Part shown: in pieces, positions 8,228 through 16,735 of the stretch
Layout of the letters: each line of letters opens with the position of its first letter
Position numbering within the stretch: the stretch's first letter is position 1
Assembly: GCA_965246845.1 (NCBI GenBank)
Contig: CBDFFR010000003.1
Span: 347,428 to 411,427, forward strand
From: JBBRMW01 sp965246845
Lineage (GTDB): Bacteria > Chloroflexota > Anaerolineae > Aggregatilineales > UBA2796
Direction of reading: 5' to 3'
Length of the DNA: 64,000 nt
The notes under the pieces: generated by a model
Database searches by the model: none
What the model saw: the letters and a program-made list of their open reading frames with translations, nothing else
Told to the model about the DNA's origin: nothing
Made by a program: the position numbers and the translations under genes

Positions 8228-10606
8228 TTACTTCCCATACAGATAGCGATACATCGTGAAGTTCTCATAGGTGATCTGCACGTAGGTCTGCGCCTCGCTG
8301 CTGGTGATGATCTCGTAGAACTGATCGATGTCGTCCCCGGCTTTGGTCAGCCAGCCTTTCGAGGCTCCCGGTCCGGCGTTGTACCCGGCCAGCGTCGCCG
8401 CGAGATTGCCACCTAGATAGCGTCGCGTGAAATCGATGTAATACGCGCCATAGCGCAGGCTCACATACGGCTTATAGAGGTCATCGGCGGTGAAATTCGG
8501 CGGCCAGTTCAAACGTCCGTAAATATCGCCCGCCGTGAGCGGGATTACCTGCGTCAGGCCGCGCGCGTCCGAACTGCTCTGCGCGTTCGGCTCCCACGCT
8601 GATTCGAGCCGGATTAACGCCGCGTAAAATAGCGGATCGACGTTGTAGGTTTTGGCTTCCTGCAAGACCAAATCCGTGAACGGGACCGGATAGGCCAGCC
8701 GCAGCAGGTACAGGGGCGCGGTCTTATACGGCAAATTCGAGAGGTAGATCGTCCGTAGCGCCGCATTCACAGAATTACGATACGCGCCGATCCCGTTGAA
8801 ATAGACCGCACACTGTGCCATTGCCTGCGGGTCATCCTTTTTGGCCTCATGCAGCGCATCGAGTTCGGCGCGGGCTTCCTTGAGCCAGCCAAGCGCGAAG
8901 AGTTCCGAGCCGCGCGTGAGCATCCCATCGGCGGCAAGTTCCGCGCTCAAGGCGAGTGATGCGGAAGGCAGCTTGAAAATAGTGCGCAGCCACGCCTCCG
9001 CGTTCATGCGGTCGGTTTCCGTATTCGCGACGAGGTTCACGACTCCTGTAGTCTGGTACGGTGCGCTATTCGCGAGCAGGTCCGCCGCCCGCTCGCCCCA
9101 AAAGCTGTTCGGCTCCGTGCCTGCGGCGGCGGTCCAGGCTGCACGCGCGCCGTTCGCATCCCCTGCACGTTGCAGCATCTTGCCAGACCAGAGCAGCCCG
9201 CGCGCATCTTTCGCCGCCGCGAAGAGCGCGGCAGCGCCTTTTGGGTCCGTCGCTGCCAATAGCTGCGCGGCATCGAACGCGCCCTGCTTCGCGCGTTCAC
9301 TTTCCGGGTAGCGCGCAACGAGTAATTGGTAAATCGGGACGGACCGCGCCGCGTCGATATATGTCTGCGTAAGGTAGGCCGCACGCCACAGCGCTTCTGG
9401 GGCTTCGAGCGTAGTCGGATAGGAATTCACCACCCCGATGTAGGTATTGACCGCGTTCAGGTAATCCTTCGCGTTGAAGTAAGCGCGGCCTTGTTCCAGC
9501 GCAGCGATGCTGGCTTGCGGGTCAGTCGGGTAGCGGTCACGCACGCCCTGCAAGGTCGCAATGGCGGCTGCGGGGTCGGGCAAAATCTGGCGCTGCGCCA
9601 CGCCATATAGCACCCAAAGTTCAGCGGGCGGCTTGTCCGCGTTCGCGAGATAGTCTTTCAACTGATCGACGACGGGCTGATAGTTTCCGTTTTTGACGTT
9701 AATCCGCGCACGCAGCAGCACATCGACGGGCTGATTGTCCTTGATCAGCAATTGCAGCGCACCGAGCGCAGCGGGCGCATCGGGGTATTGATTGAGGACG
9801 CGGTTCAAGCGTGTGTAAGCCGCCGGAGCCTTGCCCGCTGCGAGTTCCGCCGCCGCTGCGTTGACTTCGACTTCGGCACGGTAGGCGGGTTTAGTCGCGG
9901 TGCTTAGGATTTGCTCGTACTGCGCGAGCGCGCCCGCCGGGTTCGCTGTCACGAGCAGCGCGGAAGCGTATTGATTGCGCAGCGCGAACTGTCCGGCCAG
10001 GTAACGCGGCGCATCGACGAGGCGCGGTTGCAGCGTGGGGTCCTGCGCGCCCGCCGCGATCATGCGCTCATAAAGATAGCTATCGAGTAGCCCCGGCTTG
10101 AAGTTTAGCGCCTGTTGATAATCGCCCACTGCGTCCGCACCCCGGTTGAGCGCCCGGCGCGCTTCCCCGCGTTGGACGTAGGCACGGAAGGTCGGCGGGC
10201 AGGTCGTCAGTAGTTGCGTGAGCGCGTCTTCGGCGGCCTGCGGCGCGTTCATGCGCAGTGAGGCGACCCCCACGCCATAGAGCGCATCACAGCGTGTCGC
10301 GGCATTCGCGGCTGTATATTGCTGCGCCGCCGTCGCGTAGTCGCCATCGCGTAACGCCTTCACCGCACCGGGGAGCGGTTCGACCGGAACAGGCGTCAGC
10401 GCTGCCGGAGGTGGCGTACCGTTCGCATTCGGCGGAGCCGTAGCACCGTCGCTCCCGAAATTGCACCCCGCAAGCAGGACAGCAATAACCAACCATAACT
10501 GCGCGCCTCTCCCTAGCGCTGGCGGCTGGCGACTGGTGGCTTCTTTGCTGACGGCTGACGGCTGACGGCTGACGGCTTTTTCGCTGATTTCGGCCTCACA
10601 CTTCAC
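8228..10606 (-). CDS. TPR-containing soluble lytic murein transglycosylase, lipoprotein
   Basis: About 792 residues if GTG 10606 is used. The start is uncertain because the first 36 codons cover four copies of a 7-base tandem repeat; a TTG at 10492 inside the hydrophobic core is the other option. A lipobox LLAGC follows a hydrophobic run, so the protein is probably lipidated and exported. Residues about 70-600 are TPR-like helical repeats (GDYATAAQQYTAANAA, DPQASIAALEQGRAYFNAKDY). The C-terminal SLT domain has IRLESAWEPNAQSSSDARGL with the catalytic Glu, and TLAGYNAGPG. Such enzymes cleave peptidoglycan glycan strands with formation of 1,6-anhydroMurNAc. It overlaps the preceding GNAT gene by 11 bases. 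Confidence 0.88.
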   Translation of the reverse strand: MKCEAEISEKAVSRQPSAVSKEATSRQPPALGRGAQLWLVIAVLLAGCNFGSDGATAPPNANGTPPPAALTPVPVEPLPGAVKALRDGDYATAAQQYTAANAATRCDALYGVGVASLRMNAPQAAEDALTQLLTTCPPTFRAYVQRGEARRALNRGADAVGDYQQALNFKPGLLDSYLYERMIAAGAQDPTLQPRLVDAPRYLAGQFALRNQYASALLVTANPAGALAQYEQILSTATKPAYRAEVEVNAAAAELAAGKAPAAYTRLNRVLNQYPDAPAALGALQLLIKDNQPVDVLLRARINVKNGNYQPVVDQLKDYLANADKPPAELWVLYGVAQRQILPDPAAAIATLQGVRDRYPTDPQASIAALEQGRAYFNAKDYLNAVNTYIGVVNSYPTTLEAPEALWRAAYLTQTYIDAARSVPIYQLLVARYPESERAKQGAFDAAQLLAATDPKGAAALFAAAKDARGLLWSGKMLQRAGDANGARAAWTAAAGTEPNSFWGERAADLLANSAPYQTTGVVNLVANTETDRMNAEAWLRTIFKLPSASLALSAELAADGMLTRGSELFALGWLKEARAELDALHEAKKDDPQAMAQCAVYFNGIGAYRNSVNAALRTIYLSNLPYKTAPLYLLRLAYPVPFTDLVLQEAKTYNVDPLFYAALIRLESAWEPNAQSSSDARGLTQVIPLTAGDIYGRLNWPPNFTADDLYKPYVSLRYGAYYIDFTRRYLGGNLAATLAGYNAGPGASKGWLTKAGDDIDQFYEIITSSEAQTYVQITYENFTMYRYLYGK
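10547..10577. repeat. Heptamer tandem repeat GCTGACG x4
   Basis: Four perfect copies of GCTGACG run from 10547 to 10574 with a partial fifth (GCT). Degenerate relatives (GGCTGGCGACTGGTGGCT) precede them at about 10521-10541. On the minus strand this reads as GTCAGC-type heptamers at the start of the transglycosylase gene. Short heptamer repeats of this kind are known in filamentous cyanobacteria and some other genomes. Their place here makes the annotated N-terminus doubtful. Confidence 0.75.
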
Positions 10607-11552
10607 GTGGATCAATATAAAACGGCGAACTCCATTCCGGGGCAAAGGACGGGTCGAGCGGCTTGAAGACAACCCAGTAGCGTTTCTGGCGCAGCGCCTG
10701 CTCAAAGATGAAATAGGGCGCAGTCTCTTCGGCGTCGATGACCAGCGAGAGCATCTGATAGGGCGTGTTGACGACGCGGTAACGCAAGGACTCGAACACG
10801 CTCTGGAACAACGCGGGCGCATCCAACCCCTGCAAATTGAAGAGGCGCAAGCTGCGCGAACGCTCGGCAAGGACTTCCGGCGGCAGGTGCAGGTCCTCAA
10901 GCGCGATTTGCCGATAGACCTGGCTGAGGTCGAAGCTGCTCACGCTTGCGAATCCATTGTCGCTATCGTGATAGCAACGCTGGTAGGCATACGGAGTCAC
11001 AGCGGCCTGCACATCAAGCGTGTAAAAATCGCGGTCGGCCAGCGGCGAAAAGCGGATCAGATCGTCATCCGCATCGAATTCGACGGGAACGGCGGGCGCG
11101 CATTCAGCGACGGGCGCATATTCCAGATAGAGGAGTTGCCGGATGCGCTGGAAGCCGTGTACATCCATCGTCGCAAGCGAGGCCAGATTGGTCGATACCA
11201 CGCTCCCATACAGCGCAACCGCACCGCGCGCGCCGGCAAGCTGCTCGACTGCGCGAATGAGCATCGAGGCGCAACCTTGCCGCCGATATTCCGGCTTCAC
11301 GCGCAGATCGAAAAGATAGGCGAATGAGCAGAATTCGCCCGCGACCTGCACCTGTTTGAAACCCGCCGCGATGCAGCCGATCACTTCGTTGTTTTGTTCG
11401 AGGGACAACAATTGAGAATGTGGGAACAGCGCTGCGCGGTCTGCGAAGCGCCGCCGATAGTGGACAAAAGGCGATGTCTCGCCGCGCGGCGAACGATATT
11501 CGATCTGCATCAGCGCGGCGTCATCCCCGGCCTCGTATGGGCGAATGTGCAT
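10596..11552 (-). CDS. GNAT family N-acetyltransferase with C-terminal extension
   Basis: A 318-residue protein. The N-terminal half is a GNAT domain: MHIRPYEAGDDAALMQIEY, then FDLRVKPEYRRQGCASMLIRA (acetyl-CoA loop) and ALYGSVVSTNLASLATMDVHGF. The C-terminal 150 residues may be a degenerate second GNAT fold, as in some two-domain members (LSLVIDAEETAPYFIFEQAL), but no second CoA loop is visible. It lies 13 bases after the PAAR gene and overlaps the transglycosylase gene, so the three are likely co-transcribed. The substrate is unknown. Confidence 0.78.
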   Translation of the reverse strand: MHIRPYEAGDDAALMQIEYRSPRGETSPFVHYRRRFADRAALFPHSQLLSLEQNNEVIGCIAAGFKQVQVAGEFCSFAYLFDLRVKPEYRRQGCASMLIRAVEQLAGARGAVALYGSVVSTNLASLATMDVHGFQRIRQLLYLEYAPVAECAPAVPVEFDADDDLIRFSPLADRDFYTLDVQAAVTPYAYQRCYHDSDNGFASVSSFDLSQVYRQIALEDLHLPPEVLAERSRSLRLFNLQGLDAPALFQSVFESLRYRVVNTPYQMLSLVIDAEETAPYFIFEQALRQKRYWVVFKPLDPSFAPEWSSPFYIDPREV

Positions 11553-11565
11553 TGGCTTGTGGCGG

Positions 11566-11868
11566 TCAGGGACCGATCATGACCGTCGGCGCACCCATCA
11601 CGATTGAGTCGGGTGGTCCCACGCAGACGCACATATCGCCCATCCGCGCGGCGGGCATCCCCCCGATCAGGACGGTTGCGCCACCGGGCGGCAGCACCGG
11701 ACCGCCGACGTGCGGAATGGGCGGAGTGCCGGGTGTCACCATTGGGCAAGCGTGCATATCGCCGACGCGGGCGGCAGGCATACCACCAATCATAACGGTT
11801 GGAAATCCGACGACGATTGTTCCGCCATGCGCCGTTGAGTCACCCATACGTGCGGCAGGTTGTGCCAT
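11566..11868 (-). CDS. PAAR-domain protein
   Basis: A 100-residue protein made almost wholly of a PAAR fold: MAQPAARMGDSTAHGG, TVMIGGMPAARVGDMHACP, TVLIGGMPAARMGDMC and a closing APTVMIGP. PAAR proteins form the sharp metal-binding tip on the spikes of type VI secretion or other contractile injection systems. There is a clear AAGGAG ribosome site before ATG 11868. No VgrG, Hcp, sheath or baseplate gene is visible here; the neighbours are CapA-like and GNAT genes. It carries no toxin extension. Confidence 0.9.
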   Translation of the reverse strand: MAQPAARMGDSTAHGGTIVVGFPTVMIGGMPAARVGDMHACPMVTPGTPPIPHVGGPVLPPGGATVLIGGMPAARMGDMCVCVGPPDSIVMGAPTVMIGP

Positions 11869-11969
11869 TACCCTATCTCCTTACATTCAAGATGATTGTA
11901 CACCGAAAGCGCGGTGGCGGTGCAGGACAATCACGCCAAAACAGGTGACAGCAAAAAAACGAGCGGATG

Positions 11970-12950
11970 CTAGGGTAGTTTCCAGACCGGATGCGTCCCC
12001 GGCGTCAAATCCAGACGGTGAACATCTATGATGCCAGATTTGTCCAGCCGCACCCACACGCCGAACCCGCTGCGCCCGAACTGATCGAAAAGAAAATTGC
12101 CGAGGCTGTAACAAATCGGCGTCTCGCCAATAAGCGCAGTCGGCTGGCTGACGTGCGGATGATGGCCGCTCACCAGCCCAGCACCTGCTCGCGCGGCGAT
12201 CCCCGCCAGCCGTATCTGCGTTGGGTAGGGCGTCATCCAATATTCCTGCCCCCAATGGCATTGCACAATCAGCACGTCGCACTGCGCCCGCGCCGCCGCG
12301 ATCTCAGCCTCGAAGCGCTCTTCTTCAAGCCAGGCGCGCCCCCAGCCTTCGCGTTCGGTCACATCTTCCGGCGGGTCCGGGATTTGGGTATAGGACAACC
12401 AGCCAATCTTCACATTTTTGATCCATGTGAAGAAGGGCAGGCGCGCCTCGTCGCGGTGCGCTCCCACGCCGACCATGTTCAACTCTGCGGCTTGCAGGGC
12501 GTCGGCGGTCTGGCGTAACCCATCCGCACCGTAATCGAAGGTGTGATTATTTGCCAGTGAGAGCAGCCCAAACCCCGCACGGCGCAGCGCCCCCGCCGCT
12601 TCCGGGTCCGCACGCAGCCGCAGCGAGCCGGGACGCGCTTCGGTGAATTCACTCGCGATCACGCATTCCAGATTGCCGACGGCCAAATCTGCGGAGCGCA
12701 GCAGCGGCGTAACCTCCCGCAAGGGATAATCGAAGTCCCCACCCTTCGCCGCGATTTCATCCGCTGTGCCGCGCGCGAAGGAGCAATCCCCAACCAGTAC
12801 GAGCGAAACGGAGTCAGTGCTGGCGGGTTCACGCCGCGCGTAGATCACGGACAACCGCGCGAGGTCGGGCGCATCGTCCGCGTTCTGCAAAGAAAGGATC
12901 GGACCCGCCGCAAGCAGCGCCGCCGATCCGAGAAATTGTCGTCGGTTCAT
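11970..12950 (-). CDS. CapA-family putative metallophosphoesterase, Tat-type signal
   Basis: A 326-residue protein. The N-terminus MNRRQFLGSAALLAAGP has a twin-arginine-like signal. The CapA/PgsA pattern follows: LVLVGDCSFARG, AVGNLECVI, LANNHTFDYG, QCHWGQEYWM and SGHHPHVSQP, matching the conserved Asp, Asn and His positions of calcineurin-like enzymes. CapA proteins take part in poly-gamma-glutamate production or release, but this copy has no CapB or CapC neighbour. It may act on another cell-surface polymer. It sits 16 bases after the SUMF1-domain gene. Confidence 0.87.
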   Translation of the reverse strand: MNRRQFLGSAALLAAGPILSLQNADDAPDLARLSVIYARREPASTDSVSLVLVGDCSFARGTADEIAAKGGDFDYPLREVTPLLRSADLAVGNLECVIASEFTEARPGSLRLRADPEAAGALRRAGFGLLSLANNHTFDYGADGLRQTADALQAAELNMVGVGAHRDEARLPFFTWIKNVKIGWLSYTQIPDPPEDVTEREGWGRAWLEEERFEAEIAAARAQCDVLIVQCHWGQEYWMTPYPTQIRLAGIAARAGAGLVSGHHPHVSQPTALIGETPICYSLGNFLFDQFGRSGFGVWVRLDKSGIIDVHRLDLTPGTHPVWKLP

Positions 12951-12966
12951 GCCCCAAGTATAGGGG

Positions 12967-14433
12967 TCAGGGCGCGAGCGTGCCTAGCGCTTTGGTCGGG
13001 ATCGCGCCGCCCGTCCCACCGCCAGACGTGTTGCCGCTATTGGCTGCTGCTGCCGCGCCGTTCGTATCGTCCTGCGCGCAGCGGAACCCGGTCACCGCAT
13101 CGACGGTTGTTGGCGATAAATCGCGGCGCTGCATCGCACGCAGGAAAAAGGGAATGGTTGCCCGGTTCCCACCACGCACAACCTTCGTCGTTCCGGCGGT
13201 CGGACCTTTCGGCTTGGTTTGGTTCAGGCCATTGTCGCGATAATAATTCGCGCCATACCAGTCGTTGACCCATTCTGCCGCATTTCCAGCAAGATTCAGC
13301 ACGCCTTCTGCACTTGCTCCTCCGGGAAAACTGGTCACATCGGCTGTATCGCCGGGTGCTGTTCCACCCGTTCCGCTGCGGCTGCTGTTGGCGAGCGTCG
13401 GATCCCACTGGTTACCCCAGGGATAGATCGTCAGTTCGTCGCCATCCAGCTTGCGGCGCGCTGCACGTTCCCATTCGGCTTCGGTGGGCAGGCGGCGGCC
13501 AAGTGCCTCGCAATAGGCTTTCGCGCCATACCATGTTACAAACGTCATAGGACGGCTGCGATATAGATCATTGGTAGGTTTGAAGAGCGTCCCATCCAGC
13601 TTGACCGGGCTGAATTTTGCCGCCGAGGAGTCCTGCGGCGAAAAACATGACTGGCCGCCGCACCCGGTCCGGTAGGTCGCGCCGGTGGGCAGCGTATTCA
13701 GGAAGGTGATGTATTGATCGACAGATACTTCAGTTTTTTCGAGCAGGAATGAATCCAGCACGACATAATGCTTGAAAGTGCTATCCTGCGCATCTTCCGG
13801 CTTGCATAGCCCCTTGTCGCGGCTGGTGCAATCGGTGACGGCCTGCAATGCCTCGTTCTGCGTCGTGCCGAGGTAGAAGCGCCCGCCGCCGACCGGGAGC
13901 AATTCGCTCGCGGTTGCCAGTAATTGCTGCTGCGCATCGGAGACGACTGCGGGCAGCGTGAGCGCGACATCGGAACCGGAAGAAGCGTTCGACCCGGCGG
14001 GCGTGAAAGGCGGCAGCGTTGCGATCACGGCTGCGCTGGTTCCAAGCGGCGCGGCGGTCGGTCCACCCACGATGGTCGTGCTGGCGGGCTTGAAGGCGGT
14101 CGAGGTCGGCGGCTGTACGAGCATCCCCAATGATTCGCTGCTGGTCGGCGCTTGCGTCAGGATCGATGCGGGGGTTTGCGTGGCCGTCGCGCCCGTCGTG
14201 GCGGTGGGCGGCGGGGTATAGGTTGGGTAGGGCGTGTAGGTCGCGGGCGGTGTCGGGGTCGGCAGCTCTGCGATCAGCGACGCCGAAGTGCCGATCCGTA
14301 CCACACCGAGGACATACCCGCCGAGGCAGGCCACGCTCGAACACCCCAATCCCAAAATCACGCCGATGACGAGCCATTGCCAACTGCTGTTGCGCGTGCG
14401 CTGCCGTAGCGACCGATTACTCACGTTTGCCAT
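12967..14433 (-). CDS. Membrane-anchored SUMF1/formylglycine-generating-enzyme-fold protein
   Basis: A 488-residue protein. A basic N-terminus leads into one span at about 20-45 (WLVIGVILGLGCSSVACLGG). A long Thr/Pro-rich linker covers about 55-150 (PTPTPPATYTPYPTYTPPPT). The SUMF1 fold follows from about 180 to 460: GGGRFYLGTT, EKTEVSVDQYITFL, PMTFVTWYGAKAYCEALGRR, LPTEAEWERAAR, LNLAGNAAEWVNDWYG and VVRGGNR to GFRCA. The CxxxC pair of true formylglycine enzymes is not evident, so it is more likely a non-catalytic or ligand-binding SUMF1 domain outside the cell. The start has AAGGAAT at a good distance. Confidence 0.88.
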   Translation of the reverse strand: MANVSNRSLRQRTRNSSWQWLVIGVILGLGCSSVACLGGYVLGVVRIGTSASLIAELPTPTPPATYTPYPTYTPPPTATTGATATQTPASILTQAPTSSESLGMLVQPPTSTAFKPASTTIVGGPTAAPLGTSAAVIATLPPFTPAGSNASSGSDVALTLPAVVSDAQQQLLATASELLPVGGGRFYLGTTQNEALQAVTDCTSRDKGLCKPEDAQDSTFKHYVVLDSFLLEKTEVSVDQYITFLNTLPTGATYRTGCGGQSCFSPQDSSAAKFSPVKLDGTLFKPTNDLYRSRPMTFVTWYGAKAYCEALGRRLPTEAEWERAARRKLDGDELTIYPWGNQWDPTLANSSRSGTGGTAPGDTADVTSFPGGASAEGVLNLAGNAAEWVNDWYGANYYRDNGLNQTKPKGPTAGTTKVVRGGNRATIPFFLRAMQRRDLSPTTVDAVTGFRCAQDDTNGAAAAANSGNTSGGGTGGAIPTKALGTLAP

Positions 14434-14535
14434 ATTCCTTACCAGTACACATTAAGCGCCCGCAAAAGGGCAAAAGCGCGGCATAGCATACCGCGCCGGG
14501 TCGCATTGTACCAGAAGACGTAAGATGAGCGGCGG

Positions 14536-15222
14536 CTATGTCCGGGATCGCTCCAGTCGCGCCCAAAGCTGGCAATAGCCCATGATCAGCAGCGCGCCGA
14601 CGCCCGCGAAGACGCCGATATTGATCGCGGCATCCTGCCAGAAACGCACTGGATAGAGCCGGATCAGGCTGTCACTATAATTAAACTGCCACGTTCCCGC
14701 CGCGAAAAACAATTCGTGGAATTGGTCGAAGAAGCGATCCCACGCGAACAGTACGAGGATCACCACGCCGCCGAGGATGAGCAGCGTCAGCACCCCGCCA
14801 CTAAACAGCCCGCGCCGTAACGCCGACCGACCCGGCAGGCTCCGCACGAGCGCGACATAGAGCAGTGCTTGCACGATCACGATGGCAGCGAGTGCGACGA
14901 ATGCCCATTGTGTCACGCGCTGCACGTCGTCCATATGTTCGAGTTCGCGCGTGGTGAAGAATGGCGCGCCGTCAGGTAATTTGAGTTCGCTCAGGCTGCG
15001 CAAGGGCTGGTTGTAGACGAGGTAATCCACCGCCGCCGGACCGTAGCGCACGCGGTCATCGGCGGTGAAGCCGTAATAATCGGCGGGCAGGTCCGCGCGG
15101 CGATACTCGAACGCGAGGTATTGCGGTGTCATCGCGAGCCGCACACCGAGCAGCGTCAGTGAAACCGGGACGAGGATCGTGATCAGGAACGAGGCGAAGT
15201 TTTGGAAAATGCGTTGGCGCAT
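14536..15222 (-). CDS. DUF1461/TIGR01906 membrane protein, Lit-type lipoprotein transacylase candidate
   Basis: A 228-residue protein with about four spans (FASFLITILVPVSLTLLGV, WAFVALAAIVIVQALLYVALV, GGVLTLLILGGVVILVLFAW, INIGVFAGVGALLIMGY). The start ATG 15222 follows AGGAG at nine bases; the frame continues upstream without support. It matches the family of lipoprotein intramolecular transacylase (Lit), which moves an acyl chain from the lipoprotein glyceryl group to the N-terminal cysteine. The histidines in LEHMDDV (about 96) and FDQFHELFF (about 169) are the likely conserved pair. The family call is from memory of its pattern. Confidence 0.72.
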   Translation of the reverse strand: MRQRIFQNFASFLITILVPVSLTLLGVRLAMTPQYLAFEYRRADLPADYYGFTADDRVRYGPAAVDYLVYNQPLRSLSELKLPDGAPFFTTRELEHMDDVQRVTQWAFVALAAIVIVQALLYVALVRSLPGRSALRRGLFSGGVLTLLILGGVVILVLFAWDRFFDQFHELFFAAGTWQFNYSDSLIRLYPVRFWQDAAINIGVFAGVGALLIMGYCQLWARLERSRT

Positions 15223-15424
15223 CGAGCGAGTCTCCTGCCGGACGGTCGCATTCGCGACTGATAGATTGTAACGCTTCCCCGGTGCGTACATGGGTCGGAT
15301 CGCGGTCATCTGCGTATCGAAATAGTCTAACAATTATACAAAACCGGGGCTGGAAATTTGCGTTTTCGGCGCGCATACAGCAAAATCGGCGCGCCGGGCT
15401 TGAGATACCTTTTTTGAGGCAGTC

Positions 15425-16735
15425 GTGACCACACAACAGCAGCCGCCATCTTCCGGTCCCTTCAAGGGCGTCGCAGTGCGTAATAGCATCCGCAGCCAGC
15501 TTACGCTCGCCTTCGTCGGCGTGTCGTTCATCCCGCTCGTGCTGGTGGGTCTGACGCTTGCCGGGCTGACCATCATTTCGCAGCGCGAACAGGCGGTCTC
15601 GCGTGAGCGCGCGGTCGCGATAAGTCTCGCCGGGCAGCTCGACGACCTTTTTCAGCGCGTCGAGAACGAGATGGCGATTGCCGTCAAGGGGTTGTCTTCG
15701 CAAAATGATTTCGAGGACACGAGCGTGATCAGCCGCTTGCCCTCCTTCCCCGATACTATTCAAAGCGTGATTCTCGCCGATGCGAATGGCAAGGAACGGG
15801 CGCACATCGACCGCCTCAAAATCGTGACGGACGCGACGAAAACCGAGTGGCAGTATCTAAAAGAATTCAGCATCCCGCTCCAAACCGGGCAGACCTATTA
15901 CAGTTCGCTGGCCTTCGATGATAAAACGGGCGATCCTTCGGTCTATGTTTCGGTTCCGATTTTCAACCCGCGCAGCGGTGCAGTCAGCGGCGTATTGATC
16001 AGCAGCCTGCGTTTCAAGCGCGTGTGGGATTTGATCGCGGCGTTCCCCGTAGATCGCGGCGAATCCGTGTACGTCCTCGATAGCATCAACCGCGTGGTCG
16101 CGCACGTCAATCCGTCGATCACGTTGAGCAACCGGCGCTTCACATTACCCACGTCGTCCGGCATATTGCCCGATGCGGGGCTGCTCGGTAATCGCGCAGT
16201 TACATCCTCACGGCAGGTCGTGCGCGGCACAGGGACCGCCACGTTCACCGTCGTCGCCGAACGTGATTTCGGCGTGGCGCTCGAACTTGCTCTCCAGACC
16301 GTTGCCGTCATCATCGGGCTGCTGGTGGTCGCCTTCCTGCTTTCCAGCGCGCAGGGTTTCGCCGCCGCGAGGCGTTTGACGCGCCCGATTGCGGCGCTCG
16401 CGGAAGCCGCCGAAATCATCCGCAAGGGGACAGACAACTTCGACCCGCGTACCGTCGAGCCGATCATGCTGCGCACCGATGAACTTGGCCAGCTTGCGCG
16501 TGTCTTCCGCAATATGGGTACGGAAGTGAAGGTGCGCGAGCAGGCACTCAAGCAGCAGGTGCAGAAGCTGCGCATCGAAATCGACGAGACGAAAAAGGAG
16601 AAGCAGGTCGCGGAGATCACCGAATCGGATATGTTCAAAGATTTGAAAGCCAAAGCCGTCGCCATGCGCGCACGCACCAGCGCCCCCCGCCCCGCCCCGA
16701 CCACCCAACCCGAAGAGGAACGCAGCAGCCCATGA
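15425..16735 (+). CDS. Cache-HAMP membrane receptor without an output domain
   Basis: A 436-residue protein starting at GTG 15425. Span one is at about 28-50 (AFVGVSFIPLVLVGLTLAGLTII). An extracytoplasmic double-Cache-like sensor covers about 55-285 (SVILADANGKERAHI, SVYVSVPIFNPRSGAVSGVL, ESVYVLDSINRVVAHV). Span two is at about 290-315, followed by a HAMP domain (ARRLTRPIAALAEAAEII ... ELGQLARVFRNMG). A C-terminal helix with QKLRIEIDETKKEKQVAEIT is the only cytoplasmic tail. There is no kinase, cyclase or MCP signalling module. Its stop overlaps the next gene's ATG by four bases. Confidence 0.85.
   Translation: MTTQQQPPSSGPFKGVAVRNSIRSQLTLAFVGVSFIPLVLVGLTLAGLTIISQREQAVSRERAVAISLAGQLDDLFQRVENEMAIAVKGLSSQNDFEDTSVISRLPSFPDTIQSVILADANGKERAHIDRLKIVTDATKTEWQYLKEFSIPLQTGQTYYSSLAFDDKTGDPSVYVSVPIFNPRSGAVSGVLISSLRFKRVWDLIAAFPVDRGESVYVLDSINRVVAHVNPSITLSNRRFTLPTSSGILPDAGLLGNRAVTSSRQVVRGTGTATFTVVAERDFGVALELALQTVAVIIGLLVVAFLLSSAQGFAAARRLTRPIAALAEAAEIIRKGTDNFDPRTVEPIMLRTDELGQLARVFRNMGTEVKVREQALKQQVQKLRIEIDETKKEKQVAEITESDMFKDLKAKAVAMRARTSAPRPAPTTQPEEERSSP

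Noticed and set aside
11566..11868. Evidence of a complete type VI secretion system
   Set aside because: A PAAR gene alone is insufficient; no sheath, tube, ATPase or spike genes are in the window.
12967..14433. True formylglycine-generating enzyme for sulfatases
   Set aside because: The SUMF1 fold is clear, but the catalytic Cys pair is not evident and no sulfatase gene is nearby.
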